Translations under genes and position numbers: made by a program | Shown: positions 12,481 through 23,965 of the stretch, piece by piece | Layout of the letters: each line of letters starts with the position of its first letter | How positions within the stretch are numbered: the stretch's first letter is position 1 | Assembly: GCF_002775205.1 (NCBI RefSeq) | Contig: NC_036457.1 | Span: 12,810,996-12,874,995, forward strand | Source: Xiphophorus maculatus | Lineage: Eukaryota > Chordata > Actinopteri > Cyprinodontiformes > Poeciliidae | Direction: 5' to 3' | Length of the DNA: 64,000 nucleotides | Notes under the pieces: generated by a model | Database searches by the model: none | Told to the model about the DNA's origin: nothing | The model's input: only the letters and a program-made list of their open reading frames with translations

Positions 12481-13851
12481 TTGAATGGCTCAAAGGTTAA
12501 TTATTAATTTCAGATAGTAATTCAGGTGTGGTGTAATGTCATAATTGTTGAGCAACAGCAACTATGTATTAAAAACAAATAAAAAATATTTGCATGCTCT
12601 CATATCCAGAGTTGCCTTTGATGAATAGAAACCTGTGTGTTGAGTGTGTGCGTGCACTTGTCTGTTTCATGGAGCGTTGCGCACAGCGATAAGGGACGAG
12701 CAGGAAACATCACTGTGGAGGAAGGAAAACACCCGCTGTGGGGGGACTGGTGGAAGGGATGCTGGAGAGACAGCCGTGGGTGGTGGTTGAAGAGCTGGAA
12801 GATTCATGAGTGGGAAAGAGGGCAAGCCTGAAGAAGTCCATGAAGCTTCAGACGAGCTTAATCAAGATGGACATTTGTGTAATACCGTAATCAAACACAC
12901 CAAATCGCCCATATCTGCATCGGTATAATGTTTTGGAGCAGTGAAATTATTCAATATAGACACTGTGTAACATGTCAAATGACTGATATAAGATGAGTGT
13001 GAGACAAAGGTCCATTCCAGTGTCACAGACAGATTCATAATATATCAGGCAAAACGCCTAGATCCTGATTGGTCAATCACAGTTCTTATTTATTCCCTGC
13101 AACCTCAGATGTTGCTGGGCTTTAACACAGGGCTCGTGGGAAACCATTGTAATTGTTGCTGGTGCTTTCAATGTAGTCAATGGTGTCCCACCTGGCTGAA
13201 AAATAAGAACCCATAACCAAACGATTAGGGAAAAAATGATGGTGTGTATTGCTTGCATTTCCAATGTTAATCAGCCAGGGAGCATCTCCTATTGTCATGT
13301 AATGGCAGAGCACCTGCAGGGGAATAGAGGAAGGGTTTTTGTGTACAATTTATGGATTTTCAAGATGCCAATTTCTTCAAGCCAAGTGCTTGAAATAAAC
13401 AAAGGAATCCAGCAAAAGGCTTTTTTGTGTATTGCTGTCCAAAAGGTAGATATTTTACCATCTGACTGGCTTTCTGTACTGGGTCGATTAAACTTGGGGA
13501 AGCAAAACTGGTTTGCAACATGAAAATATATTAATTCATTACAACACAATGGGTGAAAATGCTTATTTCACCATAAAATACAAATGTAAAAGTGGTGCAA
13601 TAATTGTTAGCTGTAATTCCTCTGGCTGCAAAGCAAAGTTTTATCTTGTGTGTTTTCTCATTATAAAGCTATGTGTTTAAAACTATTTCATCCAAAGAGA
13701 CAGATATTGGTAATTTATTGGTATAAAGGTATATGAACATGTTAAAGTTATGATTCCAAATGGTCTATATCTGTTTTAAGGTTTAAGATTAATTTTATGA
13801 AATCCTAAGGAAAGTGACAAAGTTATTCAAGTTTCCTCTGGCTGTATAGAG

Positions 13852-13930
13852 CAGGGGTCTCCGACTTGCGGCTTTGGAGCAGCAAATGGCTTTTTTGACC
13901 TTCCACAATAGCTCTTAGTAAGATGAGTAA
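13852..13930 (+). mobile_element. Partial hAT-like terminus
   Basis: CAGGGGTCTCCGAC followed by GCGGCT and AGCTCTTAG blocks resembles the left end of a common vertebrate hAT element ('caggggtctccaac...gcggctc...ggctctt'). No matching right end or target duplication was found, so this is a fragment. Confidence 0.4.
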
Positions 13931-14014
13931 AAATAAATAAAAAATAGTTAATATTTTAAATATAATAAATGCAGGTTTTAGCAGTTTCTGTAATAGAATA
14001 ATTGCTTCTCTCCG

Positions 14015-14132
14015 CACAGAGGAGGGGGGGATGAAGAATTGTAGTTAAAGTCTGCATCAAACACTGTGGCTGTCCTGACAAGTGATAGATGGAGGAAGCA
14101 ATTAAAACTGGGTTACTGGTTTAGGGTGTGGA
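14015..14132 (+). repeat. Direct repeat, copy 1 (partner at 16909-17023)
   Basis: About 115 bp starting CACAGAGGAGGGGGG and running through GTGATAGATGGAGG and GGGTTACTGGTTTA are shared with 16909-17023 in the same orientation, with only scattered differences. Flanks on both sides are unrelated. The family is not recognised. Confidence 0.75.
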
Positions 14133-14639
14133 ATCCATACATGACAGAATATTTTAATTTAGTACATAAAAAGACAATCTGGGTTATCTTTAGTGACAAA
14201 ATAATTATCATCAAAACAAGGAGAAACACTTAAATATGTGTGTGTGAATGAACCTACATGTTTTACCTTTTAATGACCTTTTACTAATACATAATTTTTT
14301 TAGCAATCTAATGTACCATGGTCCATCTGTAAATTAGGTAATGTGAACTTATGAAAGCAAATATAGGCCTAAAATGTATCATAACTCCTGCAAGTTGTGT
14401 ACAAACAAGAAGATTTCATGCATTTTTTGTTTTTATTTACAAAAGTAAATAAAATGCAAGCTGGACCCACCTGAGCCTGTAAGTTTCAAAACTATTAGTC
14501 TATTACCGTAGCATCAAATGGCAAAGTGACATCTGAAGGGGCCAACCACTGATGGCAAGAGCAAAAAAATAACTTTTTTGTAAGCATCATCACTTTAGAT
14601 TTTTGCAAACCTCAACACAATTTGGGTTTTTACTTTAAT

Positions 14640-14960
14640 AAAACCTTCTGGCAGGCAGAACCACCTGATGTGATGGTCTGAGACAGAAGTAAAAAAAGGG
14701 GAAAGTGTGAAGGAGGGGACGAAGAGGTAAGAGTGAAAATCTCTTAACTGGATTTAAGTGCTCTTGCCACCATCAGTGGCCCTTTGGCAGCGTTAAAGCT
14801 GTTCACTGCGACATGGCTAATCTTCAGCCAGAGGCAGCTTGGGAGCTGGGCCCTGCAAAACCTCAGGGATCACACTGTCCCAGAGTAAATGTTGAGGACA
14901 TCAGAACTGATGGTCACCAGCAATTACTGAGACTGATAAGCCTGAGCCACCTGGCTAGAG
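14640..14960. promoter_or_regulatory. Candidate conserved non-coding block upstream of PINX1 exon 6 junction
   Basis: This is a complex-composition, moderately GC-rich stretch about 250-550 bp beyond PINX1 exon 6 inside the putative intron 6. It has no ORF and no repeat signature that I recognise. Regulatory function is a guess from texture. Confidence 0.2.
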
Positions 14961-15192
14961 GTATGCTGTCTTCCTCCTGAGTCCTGACTTTGATTAGGCT
15001 CAGAAAGATCATGGATCAGCCTGCTCAATTCAGATGACAAGTTTTTTTCAGCATAAGCGAAGTAATTAATTAGGAATATTAACTGAGAAGACTTTGAGAA
15101 AGGCTCAATGATATTTGAAGCAAGAAATCCTCAGATGTCAGTCAAAAATTAAAATATTTTTCTTACTCACACAACAAAGTTCAATGCATTAC

Positions 15193-18100
15193 CTGTTCTT
15201 GATCTTTGGTAGACTTGGTCCTCTTCCCAAAGATGCAGTTAAGGTCTGTTTCACTACGGGAAGATAAGTCCTTGCCTAAAATAAAACAAGAAAGTAAAAC
15301 ATTTAACAGTTTATTGGACTCAACCTCAGCATTTATTAGCAAAGTTTATTTGATATATCAAAAACAAATCAACAGATTAAAAAGACTAAAGAACATATGA
15401 CACATTTTATGTGTGTGTGCTTAATATGTGGTAGCTGGATAAAGAAAAGAGGAGTTGTGCACGGTCCACTTATGCAGCAGGGATAAAACAGCAAAGAAAA
15501 ATAAACTGACGACAAGGTCCGCCAAGTCTCCGGATTCCCGTTCTCAAGACTGGGCCTCAAAGGCTCCTGAAGCATGCAGTCGTCTGTCTCGAGCCTGGGT
15601 CCTGTTCAAACAGCTGCATCCTCTTCCTTCAGCGGGACTCTGATAACATTTGGTTATTTATTGCTTTTAAGACCCTATCTCCCTGCTTTTGACTTTGAAA
15701 GTCACAGCACAGGGCACACTTAAGAGGTAAAAACCAAGAAAGTATGCTGAAAACTAAAACAAATGGGATGGAGGTCATTTGGTGTTTGTCACCTACTGGA
15801 CTTGGGTCAGACGTAAAAATTATACTGGATTTGATTTTCTCACTGCTTGGAAAAGGGAGCACACGTATACATTTCCTGGTTTTCAAGTGAATGGGCAAAG
15901 AGTTGTTTAAAATGGTGGAAATCATCAGATCAAATAACTGGTCAAACAAGATTTACAATGCACTAACTGATATGCAAATCTGACATCAAATTACTGAGCT
16001 AAGACTAAAGTAAACAGTCCCATTTTCTGACAAAGCTCTTAGTTTCGTTGTACTAAACTTATAAAGAACTTGGTTTTAACTATTTCTCTGTTGCAAGCAT
16101 GCTTCTTGTTGCAAAGAAAGTTAATTTTTTTGCAAGTGATCTCACATCTGTAAGGAAAATGCATCAACAGGGTTGACTATCTGGCCACAGTAAACTATCC
16201 AGTTTTTCCTGCCAACAGCTTAGTCAGCAACTGTTTGCAATGTGGTGGTGTTTATTGGCTTGGATTATTAAAGTTTAAAGAAAGAAGACTTATTGGCAAT
16301 TAACAATTCATTTATATAACAAACAGGGGCCTTACTAGTACCCCATACAACCACAACCGCCTCCTCATTATGCTGGTAACCAACTTGGTCACACTATGCT
16401 GTGGGATGGAATCCTATTCTCTGTTCAACCCAGCCAATTCAGTGGGGTCAGGATTGTTGGCAGTTTCAGCCTCTCTACTTCCAAACTCTGTATTTATTTG
16501 CATTGACATCTTTGTCTGGTCGCAAAGAGTGGAGATGTGGGATGGACACTAGCTGCTGAATCTCATCTTGAAATCTCTGCACTGCCAACGATGATGGCAA
16601 ACCCTGTTTTTCCAGTCAGGAAGATGATGTTTGCTATTTGCAGAAAAAGACTTAGCAGGTTTTTCATGTGGGCAACCCACATACTAAACTTAACATACTG
16701 TTCAACCCACAAATTTATTTTCCTTGCAATGTGGTGTAATTTAAATGGAAATAAACAGACTTTCACAAAGCATAATATGTATTGCCAAGTATCTCTACAA
16801 TAAAAAAACAGAATTAATTTTTTGTGTGATTTTTAATTGGTCAAGATCTGTTAAAAACAACAAAAAATGATACTCTTTAAAAACCCAAAAGCAGCAATGA
16901 AGCCACCACACAGAGAGGGGGGATGAAGAACTGTAGTTAAATTCTGCATCAACCACCCTGGCTGTCCTGACAAGTGATAGATGGAGGCAGCAATTAAAAC
17001 TGGGTTACTGGTTTATGCTGTGGAGCCTGGACCAAAGCAGTGGAGATTTCGGTGCCTTTCCCCGAAAACAAAGGCCATCAATCCTCAGTGTTGGCAAAGA
17101 GCGAACCAGCATAAACGAGATATCAATAGAAAAAATAGGCAGGACAGTAAACAGAGAACCTGAACTGAGAGGAAGAGGAAGGAAGGCTACTGCTTCTTAA
17201 GCTACAACATTTTAACTGAAAGTTAGAAACTAACAAGTCATGATACAACATGAATTTATAGCATCATCTACTAAACTGGTTGACCTCTTTTACAATTAAA
17301 AACTATCAGAGTATTACCTGACCTTACCAGCCACTCATATAACAAGCTTAACAACAGTAAATCTATTAGCAAGCCTTTACTTGGCAACAACCTCACAAAA
17401 AGGGGAGTTGGCGTTAGAGAAGTCTGTAGAAGCATGCAAAGAGGCGTGGCGGATTACATGTTACCCTGCAGCTCTGTTTAGGTGATTACAAATTGCTACT
17501 GGCAACTATAGTGGCAGTCCACCTCCACTTAAGGAGAAAATTAAAAGAAAAAAAGGTTTTTTGGGGCGGTTTTTTTACTCTGGCTGACGCCTAGGGGAAC
17601 ACAAATACACAAATATAACCTTTTATTAACTCAACACATATGCCCAAAGATGCAAACACTCAAATTTCCAATCTAATCTTTGAGACTTTGTTGTTGCTTG
17701 GAAAGAATTCAGCCCTTTCTGAGAAGGGACAGCATATAACAGTCACATTGTAAATGACAGTTAAATTATTAAGACTGGTGCCAAATCTGTCAACGCCTTA
17801 AATGGCTGATTGGCAGTGTAAACATTCCTGCATGAGGTACCTCCTAATCTGTTCCTTCTTAGAGTCATCACTAAAAAAGAACAAAAGTACTTCTCCAAAA
17901 CTAGATGTCAAAAACATTGATAGGAAAAAAAATGGAGATTGGATTACCTCATGCATAAGAAATTATTTGATGGCACAAAGCAGTCAGCGTTACGGCCCTT
18001 GCAAAGATGGAAAACCAGGGATCAAGCCCCCTTTCATGTTTCCTTGTGAGCACTACCCAACTTCAGTTTATTTGTCAGTTTTTCTACATAAAGCAGGTTA

Positions 18101-21100
18101 CTTAAATACAAATCTCTAATGGTGAACAAAACAGAAAAATTTGCCCTTCAATTTCTGCTCACAACCTCAACACTTTCCTCGTTATTTGCCATCACAACAA
18201 TGTCTGCTCTACTCTCTGAGAGCTTCAGTGTCTTAGTCACCAAAGTTTGTGTTGGATGCGAACATCAATGAGTAAAGGGTTCAGTGCAACTTGGCCAATA
18301 AGGCAGGAAACTTGTAACTGTACATGCTGTACTTACTCGCCTGCTTTCATAGATATGTGAATTTGGGTGACATCCAAATCTTAATCCATGTGGTCTATGA
18401 TCTGACATCAGTTGTCTTTGAAGTTATAGCAACTTCAATTATTCTGGGAAAGCTTTCCATAAGTTTTAGGAATGTGTTTAAAGAGATTTTTTTTTTTACC
18501 AGAATCTCTTGTGCGAGCAAAGACTAAAGAGCCTGGCTAAAAGGCAGCACTCTAATCATTGAAAACTTCAATTCATCAGGCTGAGGTCAGGTCTGTACAA
18601 GCAGCAACTTCTATTCCCCTCTTTTGTAACCTGGCCTATCATTTTGTGGCCAATTTGTTGACATTGTCATTTGCTCCCACTTTATAAAAATGGAACTACG
18701 AGTGCAAAATGAAATTTTAAATGGCAAAAAACTGCACTACTGGTATTAATGCCCAGGTGGCATCCTATTATACAATGCAGGACATTACTGAAATCCTGAA
18801 ACCAACCCATTATTTACAAATGTTTGTAAAACAGTCTACATGCCTGGTGCTTGATTCATACAACTGTAGTCACGGATGTGGTTGGAATACCTGAATTCAA
18901 AAATGAATAAGCAAACTATTCTGGGAACATTGAGTGTAATAATAGCCAACCAAATATTGCAACTGTACTAGAACTGCTATAATTGTATTTCAATATTGTG
19001 CACCTCTACATTTTAATAAATTTTATAATTTTAATCCAAAGTTTGTATTTTTTCCATGTCTGGCTTAAACCCAAGATAAAAAAGATAAAAAGAAAACTGT
19101 GAAAGTTGGCTGTTCAACTAAATAATTTCACATCTAAACAAGCTCTCCAGTGTGTACTCTATTGTACACACTGTTGGTACTGGAGCAAAAAAAAACTGTA
19201 GCATTTTTTTTTACTACAGTTAAAAAACATACATCAAACAACAGGTCTTAAATTTTAAGTGTCCCCAATATTTTTATATAGGTGAATAAAAAATACTGAA
19301 ATCGTGTAACATGAATCTGCTTAGTTCACATAAAAATGATTGAGCAATTATGTAATATAAAGTGTGACAGGCCAAGTCTTTAAATTGGTTGGAATAACAT
19401 TTTCCAATCATCCCAGTTGGCCCTGAAAGCAAATATCCACAAATGAATAGTGAGTGGACATGCAGAAGCAGAACAATGTATGCATTATGCTGCATGAATG
19501 ATAATTAGAAATATTAATTGGAGCTGCCATGAATGCACCTGTAGTTGGCAAACAGAAACATACTCACCCCAAGTCACATTAGGTAATGATACAATTGCGT
19601 GAGTCAGAATTAGCTTAACCTGACTAAAACTTGGCAATTAAAAAATGGCAGCAGAATATAAATGTTGGAAGAAATTAAAGAAACAAACACATTGAAACAG
19701 TCAGATCGTCATGCTCAAGTGTGCACCTTTTTCTGACTCACTTCACATTCGCAACATAAGAACAAGCTGCGAGTGGGGGAGAGACAGGGGCCAGGTCCTA
19801 TCAGGCAGGGTCATCTAATGGGTCAGAGGAGTTCTGTTTCTGCTGGGGGGGAGTAAATGCAGATACCAGATGCTCCAAACAGGAAACAGGAAGTTGCTTT
19901 TGAATGACGTAAAATATTAAAGGTTCTTCCAGGTGAAGCAAAAACTGAGATGTTTGTTTTGTCAAGTGTTCAGATCTGATGAGGCAGATTTGAACTCAGT
20001 GACTCGCTATTATATATACTATATATACTGTATACAATTAAAAACATTTTAATTAGCGCAAGCAAGTAAGTCCAAAGACAAAAAAAAAAAAAAAATTATA
20101 TTTTTTTCGTTTTAGGATGGCAGATTACTGATGTAACTCTAAATGCCCCCATTCAAAGTGTAAAGTGTATGCTGGACTCCAGGTCATTATTTACCATGCA
20201 AATTCTACTAATCAATCTTGTAATCAGGGTACTATGCAGTTTAATATGATAGTTTTCTGCTTTACCTTCCAGTGGTTCTGAACACACATCGTTCTGCGAG
20301 TCTATCAGTGTACCGACCTTGACCAGCAAATCTTAACTTCCTGACGTGTAAAGGGTAATGAAAGGAGTGGGAAGGCCTATAAATAACCTCCCAAAGCACT
20401 CACTGGGTCAACTGACCCAGCAGATACCGACCGGACTCTGATCAGCGTCTGTGGTCTGAGACGACAGCATAAGTTTTAATAAGAGGTCAAGTGTACACTG
20501 TAGGGGGGCTCTGGCAGAAAACCGTGAAAGCAGCAGCAGCACCATTTCCCTCTCATTCTGAATCAGCTACTGGTATGAAGTCTTGCTTTAAATATGTAGA
20601 AAGGAATGTCAGAGTGTGGCTTTCAGGTACAGATTGGTTAAGACGAGTTAAAACTGTTTAAAGTCGAAAAACACAGCTGGTTAAAAGGAAGATACTCACC
20701 TTTTGTGAATTTTGTGTAATGAACCCTCTTTTTAGAAATCTTTGATTTTTCTTCCAGACTGAAGCTCTTCATCTCATCTGGAGGAACTTCTACAGATATC
20801 AAAACAAAAACTATGTTACGCACATCAACCCACTAAAAAATGAATAAATCAACAAGTGAGAAGTTATTTTATATATGCAAGATTCCTAGCAAAGTGGTAC
20901 TAATGTTTGAAACATGATAAGTGAGCACATAAATCCTTGAACTTTATAAAATGTTGCAGTGTAGCACCCTCTGCTGTTGAAAAAGCTAAGGATGCATCTA
21001 AAGTCTTGTATGCAAGGAATAAATTACCCTAGTGTATGACAGTAAATCAGACTAAATGCAGTCAAATAGGATTACCAAAATTATTTTAATTTGCTGAGCA

Positions 21101-23712
21101 CCAGAATAATGCTTTTTTATTTTTAAGTTTCTTCACATTCAGATGTTTACACAAAGAAATATTACCTTGCCTCTAAACAATTTGTAAAAGCCCAAGTGAT
21201 GATTTAGCCTTGAGTGAGTAAACTTTCCAGATGCTGGCAATTATATGTGAGCATAAATACCTTGGAAATGTCAAGCCACCATGCCATTGAGAAAGGATTC
21301 TGAATGAACGTGAATGTGTTTGGGTGTGAAATGTGGGAATCAAAGCCAGGAAAAAGAGCAAAATACCTTGAGAAAATGATGACTGAAAGCTGGTAAGAGT
21401 TTCATTAACCACAGTGAAGCAAGCCTTGTACTAACATGGGTTGAAAGGTCACTCAGCAAGGATGAAGACATTACTCCAAAGGCAACAGAAGCAATATTAG
21501 ACGTTGCATTCAGGGATAAAGATAATCATTTTATGGGACCTAACATGTGGTTTCATGACACTAAAATTTGAGTAATTCGCCATGATGATCATAATTATAT
21601 TTCTAGAAAAAATAGAGAAGCTTTCAAGCCTAAGAAAAGTATCCCAGCTCTGGAGTATGAGGGTGGCAGCATTATGTTAAGGGATGTTTTTCTGCAGCAG
21701 GCAGTGCTGGACTTTAAATAACAAATAACTTCAGAAGCAAAGAACATTATATGGAAGTACTTGAGACATCAGATAAGAAGTAAAAGCCAGGTATTTACCA
21801 AACAGAAATAGTTTTAGTTGACCTCCCTAAAACAGGAACATTTTGATCAGATTTACTGCCAAACAAAAATGCACAGTTGACAATATCTACTAAATCTAAA
21901 CACATTAATGTAGCATATGTTACACATAAGCCACATTTTATATCAGTAGTGTAAAGCCCTTTCAATCTGAGTAACATTTCCTATTGGATTCTCACATACG
22001 TAGCTGCAAACCACTTACTGCAGTAGAAAGTTGTAACCATGCTTCCTGTGCTTACCGTCACTTGTGGTTTGACCATGGTGATTGTTCAGCTGAGCCAGAA
22101 GCTCATTGAATTCATCCTGGTGAGCAATCCAGTTATCCTGAGAAAAAAAAGAACCACAGATCAATATATACTCAAGCTTCACACTTCTTTGAACTTACAT
22201 GAAAAAATGAATAGTTTTTATTTGAGCAGGGTCAAGACATAATGCAACGTTACATTTAAAAGAAACTATTGTCCTTTCTTGCCCTAGAATTAATACATTT
22301 TCTGATTTAAAAAACAAATGCTTAGTACATGCAAATTTTTGTCCAAAAGTACATTTTCATTTCTAATAGAACTGACCTCATGGCTGGCGTTTGCTCCGAG
22401 TCCGTGTTTGTTGTTCTTAACTTTGACTTTTATGTGATCAGTCGATCCCTGCTGACTCCTCCCCAGTCCCTGAGAAGGATGACAAAAAAAGAGAGAATAC
22501 TAACACATGTTCCTAACTGTACAAACTTAGCATATTTCTTTACAATTACACATAACTTATTATATTGCAAGCTGTGAGACAACAAGGCAACTTCATTATG
22601 ATAAATCTGAAGCTACAATCAAGTCAAGACTTTGAGCTTTATATCAAGAAATAAACAATATTTCAATTGTTGGTCTATGACACAAGTATTTTCCTGTACA
22701 AAAACCCATCCCAAACAGAAAAGTGCAGAGTTAATTGCTTTACATATTCTATGTGAAGAAACCTCACTCACTTTGCCCTTGGACCAGCCCATTTGCTCCA
22801 GCATTTTCTGGCCAAATTTGTTGTCATCATTGCTCCAGGCGCTGTTCCTAGGGTCTACAGACCACTTCTGTTTCTTGCGGGCTGAACAGGGAGCAGCAGC
22901 AATGTGATTACATAACAGGCGGGCCAACAAGAGCTTGCATGAAAGATGAGAACAAGCTTCCTCATGCAAGTGTATACACAGTGTGGTGCCCACAGGCTAA
23001 AGTTAACTCTGTTGTGAAGTATCACGTTTTAATTATGTAAGAGCACAGCTGCACCTTGTCAAATACCCTGTGCCACTTATAGAAGTGTTTCTTAAAACTA
23101 TAACACTAACCACATACATACAACCCTTGACAAAAACATGTAGTCAGTACTGTTGGACGAAGTGCAGCATGGATGTTTTTCATTTTGAGACTTGCAGGTA
23201 ATGTCCATCTATCCAATCAAGCAGTTGTATGTCTTAACTGGGACTCAACATCCTGTAAGTGTGGTTTGCTTCAATGTGTTTAGCCAGGCAGTGTACTAAT
23301 AATGGCATTAATAATTTTATTCAACGATACAGCTTAATAAAAATAACAGGTGTTTGTCAACAAGCCGACAATAAGATCTAAAGGAAGCAGTTAAAACTCC
23401 TCACTGGGCTGTCATAGTTTAATATTAAAAGACACACTGTAGCTTAGTAGAGCAAATAGTCTGTTGAAACGTTATTAATGAGAGTCAGAGTACAGTAGCA
23501 CACACGTGTTTAAATCACCGACTGTAAAATGCTAATGCTAACTGGAATACTTTTCGAAGAAAAACTGAATATTTTCTGACCAACAATTTATAAAAGAGTG
23601 GAAATGGTTTCCGAAGCGACAGAAGGCATAAAGGATAGCATAAAAACAAAGAAAACATTGACAATGTATCAAAACTGGGAGAAATATACGCACGCTCGGC
23701 TAGCATGGACAT
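15193..23712 (-). CDS. PINX1: PINX1, G-patch telomerase inhibitor / ribosome biogenesis factor (six coding exons; C-terminus missing)
   Basis: Coding exons in transcript order: 23694-23712, 22772-22881, 22377-22469, 22056-22137, 20700-20789, 15193-15275, all with GT-AG borders and compatible phases, giving 159 residues that remain open. The product starts MSMLAEPRKKQKWSVDPRN and carries a G-patch at about residues 24-74 (KFGQKMLEQMGWSKGKGLG then the HIKV and NN..GLGA blocks). Later come DNWIAHQDEFNELLAQLN and the strongly conserved SFSLEEKSKISKKRVHYTKF. PINX1 is a nucleolar and telomeric protein that binds TERT and TRF1 and, as in yeast Gxr1/Pxr1, helps pre-rRNA processing through DEAH helicase activation. 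The C-terminal telomerase-inhibitory part, in the human last exon, is not in the window apart from a possible start at 1-29. In-frame Met1 and Met3 both match the family. Confidence 0.93.
15276..20699 (-). other. PINX1 intron 5
   Basis: No exon was recognised here. The intron holds the second copy of a direct repeat (16909-17023), short microsatellite-like AT runs near 20010-20040 and A/T homopolymers (for example 20082-20095). Small open frames, such as 17802-18119 plus, lack protein-like features and splice context and were not called. The rest looks like ordinary intronic DNA. Confidence 0.8.
16909..17023 (+). repeat. Direct repeat, copy 2 (partner at 14015-14132)
   Basis: This is the second copy of the 115-bp segment described at 14015, about 2.9 kb away. 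The following sequence (17024-17200) differs from that after copy 1, so the shared unit ends abruptly near GGTTTATGCTGTGGA. Confidence 0.75.
20790..22055 (-). other. PINX1 intron 4
   Basis: Apart from the Tc1 transposase fossil at 21270-21800 the intron holds nothing I recognise: AT-rich sequence and no exon candidates. Confidence 0.8.
21270..21800 (+). pseudogene. Tc1/Sleeping Beauty-type transposase fossil in PINX1 intron 4
   Basis: Reading plus, the region retains recognisable Tc1 transposase blocks: a stretch from the N-terminal half (about 21308-21480, 'ccacagtgaagcaagcc', 'aaaggtcactcagcaaggatgaag'), then FHDTK near 21553, a HDDHNY-like block, KPKKSIPAL and GGSIML near 21663-21680. Stop codons (for example TAA near 21573) and frameshifts interrupt it, and the C-terminal DDE part is missing. 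No terminal repeats were found around it. It is an ordinary dead DNA transposon copy, antisense to PINX1. The assignment relies on remembered family sequence. Confidence 0.75.
22882..23693 (-). other. PINX1 intron 1
   Basis: This is the intron between the 19-nt first coding segment and exon 2. The donor GTGCGT follows GAG-C at 23694, and the acceptor is at 22882-22883. No other feature was seen; open frames here are read-through from exon 1 or exon 2. Confidence 0.8.
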
Positions 23713-23880
23713 CCTGGGTCCTTTAACAGATGACGCAAAGGAAGGCTCCCAGAAATATGCCTGAAGACAATGTTTTCCCGTTACATGCTTTCGGTGCCTG
23801 AAGACACCGTAAGCATGTAACGGGGAAATAATTAACGTTTTTAAAGATACATAAGGGAACCAAGAGATCAAGGAGGTAGG
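23713..23880 (-). promoter_or_regulatory. PINX1 5' leader / promoter-proximal region
   Basis: This is the sequence just upstream of the PINX1 ATG (23712-23710) on the minus strand. No clear TATA box was found at a fixed distance, so the transcription start is not determined. The region contains the hairpin at 23773-23828. The hAT element at 23974-24877 sits only about 260 bp upstream of the start codon and may limit the native promoter. Confidence 0.4.
23773..23828 (-). repeat. Strong 24-bp hairpin upstream of the PINX1 start codon
   Basis: Arms 23773-23796 and 23805-23828 pair at 22 of 24 positions, with one T-T mismatch and one T-G pair on the plus strand, around an 8-nt loop (CCTGAAGA). 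The core CCCGTTACATGCTT / AAGCATGTAACGGG is GC-containing and stable. It lies 61 nt upstream of the PINX1 ATG, so it is either in the 5' UTR or in the promoter. It could affect translation, be a transcription-factor palindrome, or be a relic of a foldback element. Confidence 0.75.
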
Positions 23881-23965
23881 TTATTCAACTTAGTCAATTT
23901 TTCATATATATTATTATTTTCCTGTTTCATTTGTATCAACACTTATCAGCAGAGGGCGCTCCAGG

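Larger units (their letters stand above)
30..15192 (-). other. Long putative PINX1 intron 6 (no exons recognised)
   Basis: No coding exon was recognised here on either strand. The short open frames have no protein-like composition or flanking splice sites that I could support. The stretch is mostly AT-rich with homopolymer runs. Items inside it are listed separately: a TIR element (712-1804), a hairpin (2293-2338), a retroelement-like tail (about 7548-7612), GC-rich islands (8160-8860, 10200-10560, 10930-11450), a Tc1 remnant (11788-12480), a partial hAT end (13852-13930) and one copy of a direct repeat (14015-14132). It counts as an intron only if the next PINX1 exon really lies at or beyond the left edge. 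Confidence 0.5.

Noticed and set aside
22619..22993. 124-residue minus ORF as a complete small gene
   Set aside because: Only its middle is coding (PINX1 exon 2, 22772-22881); the ends are intron read-through.
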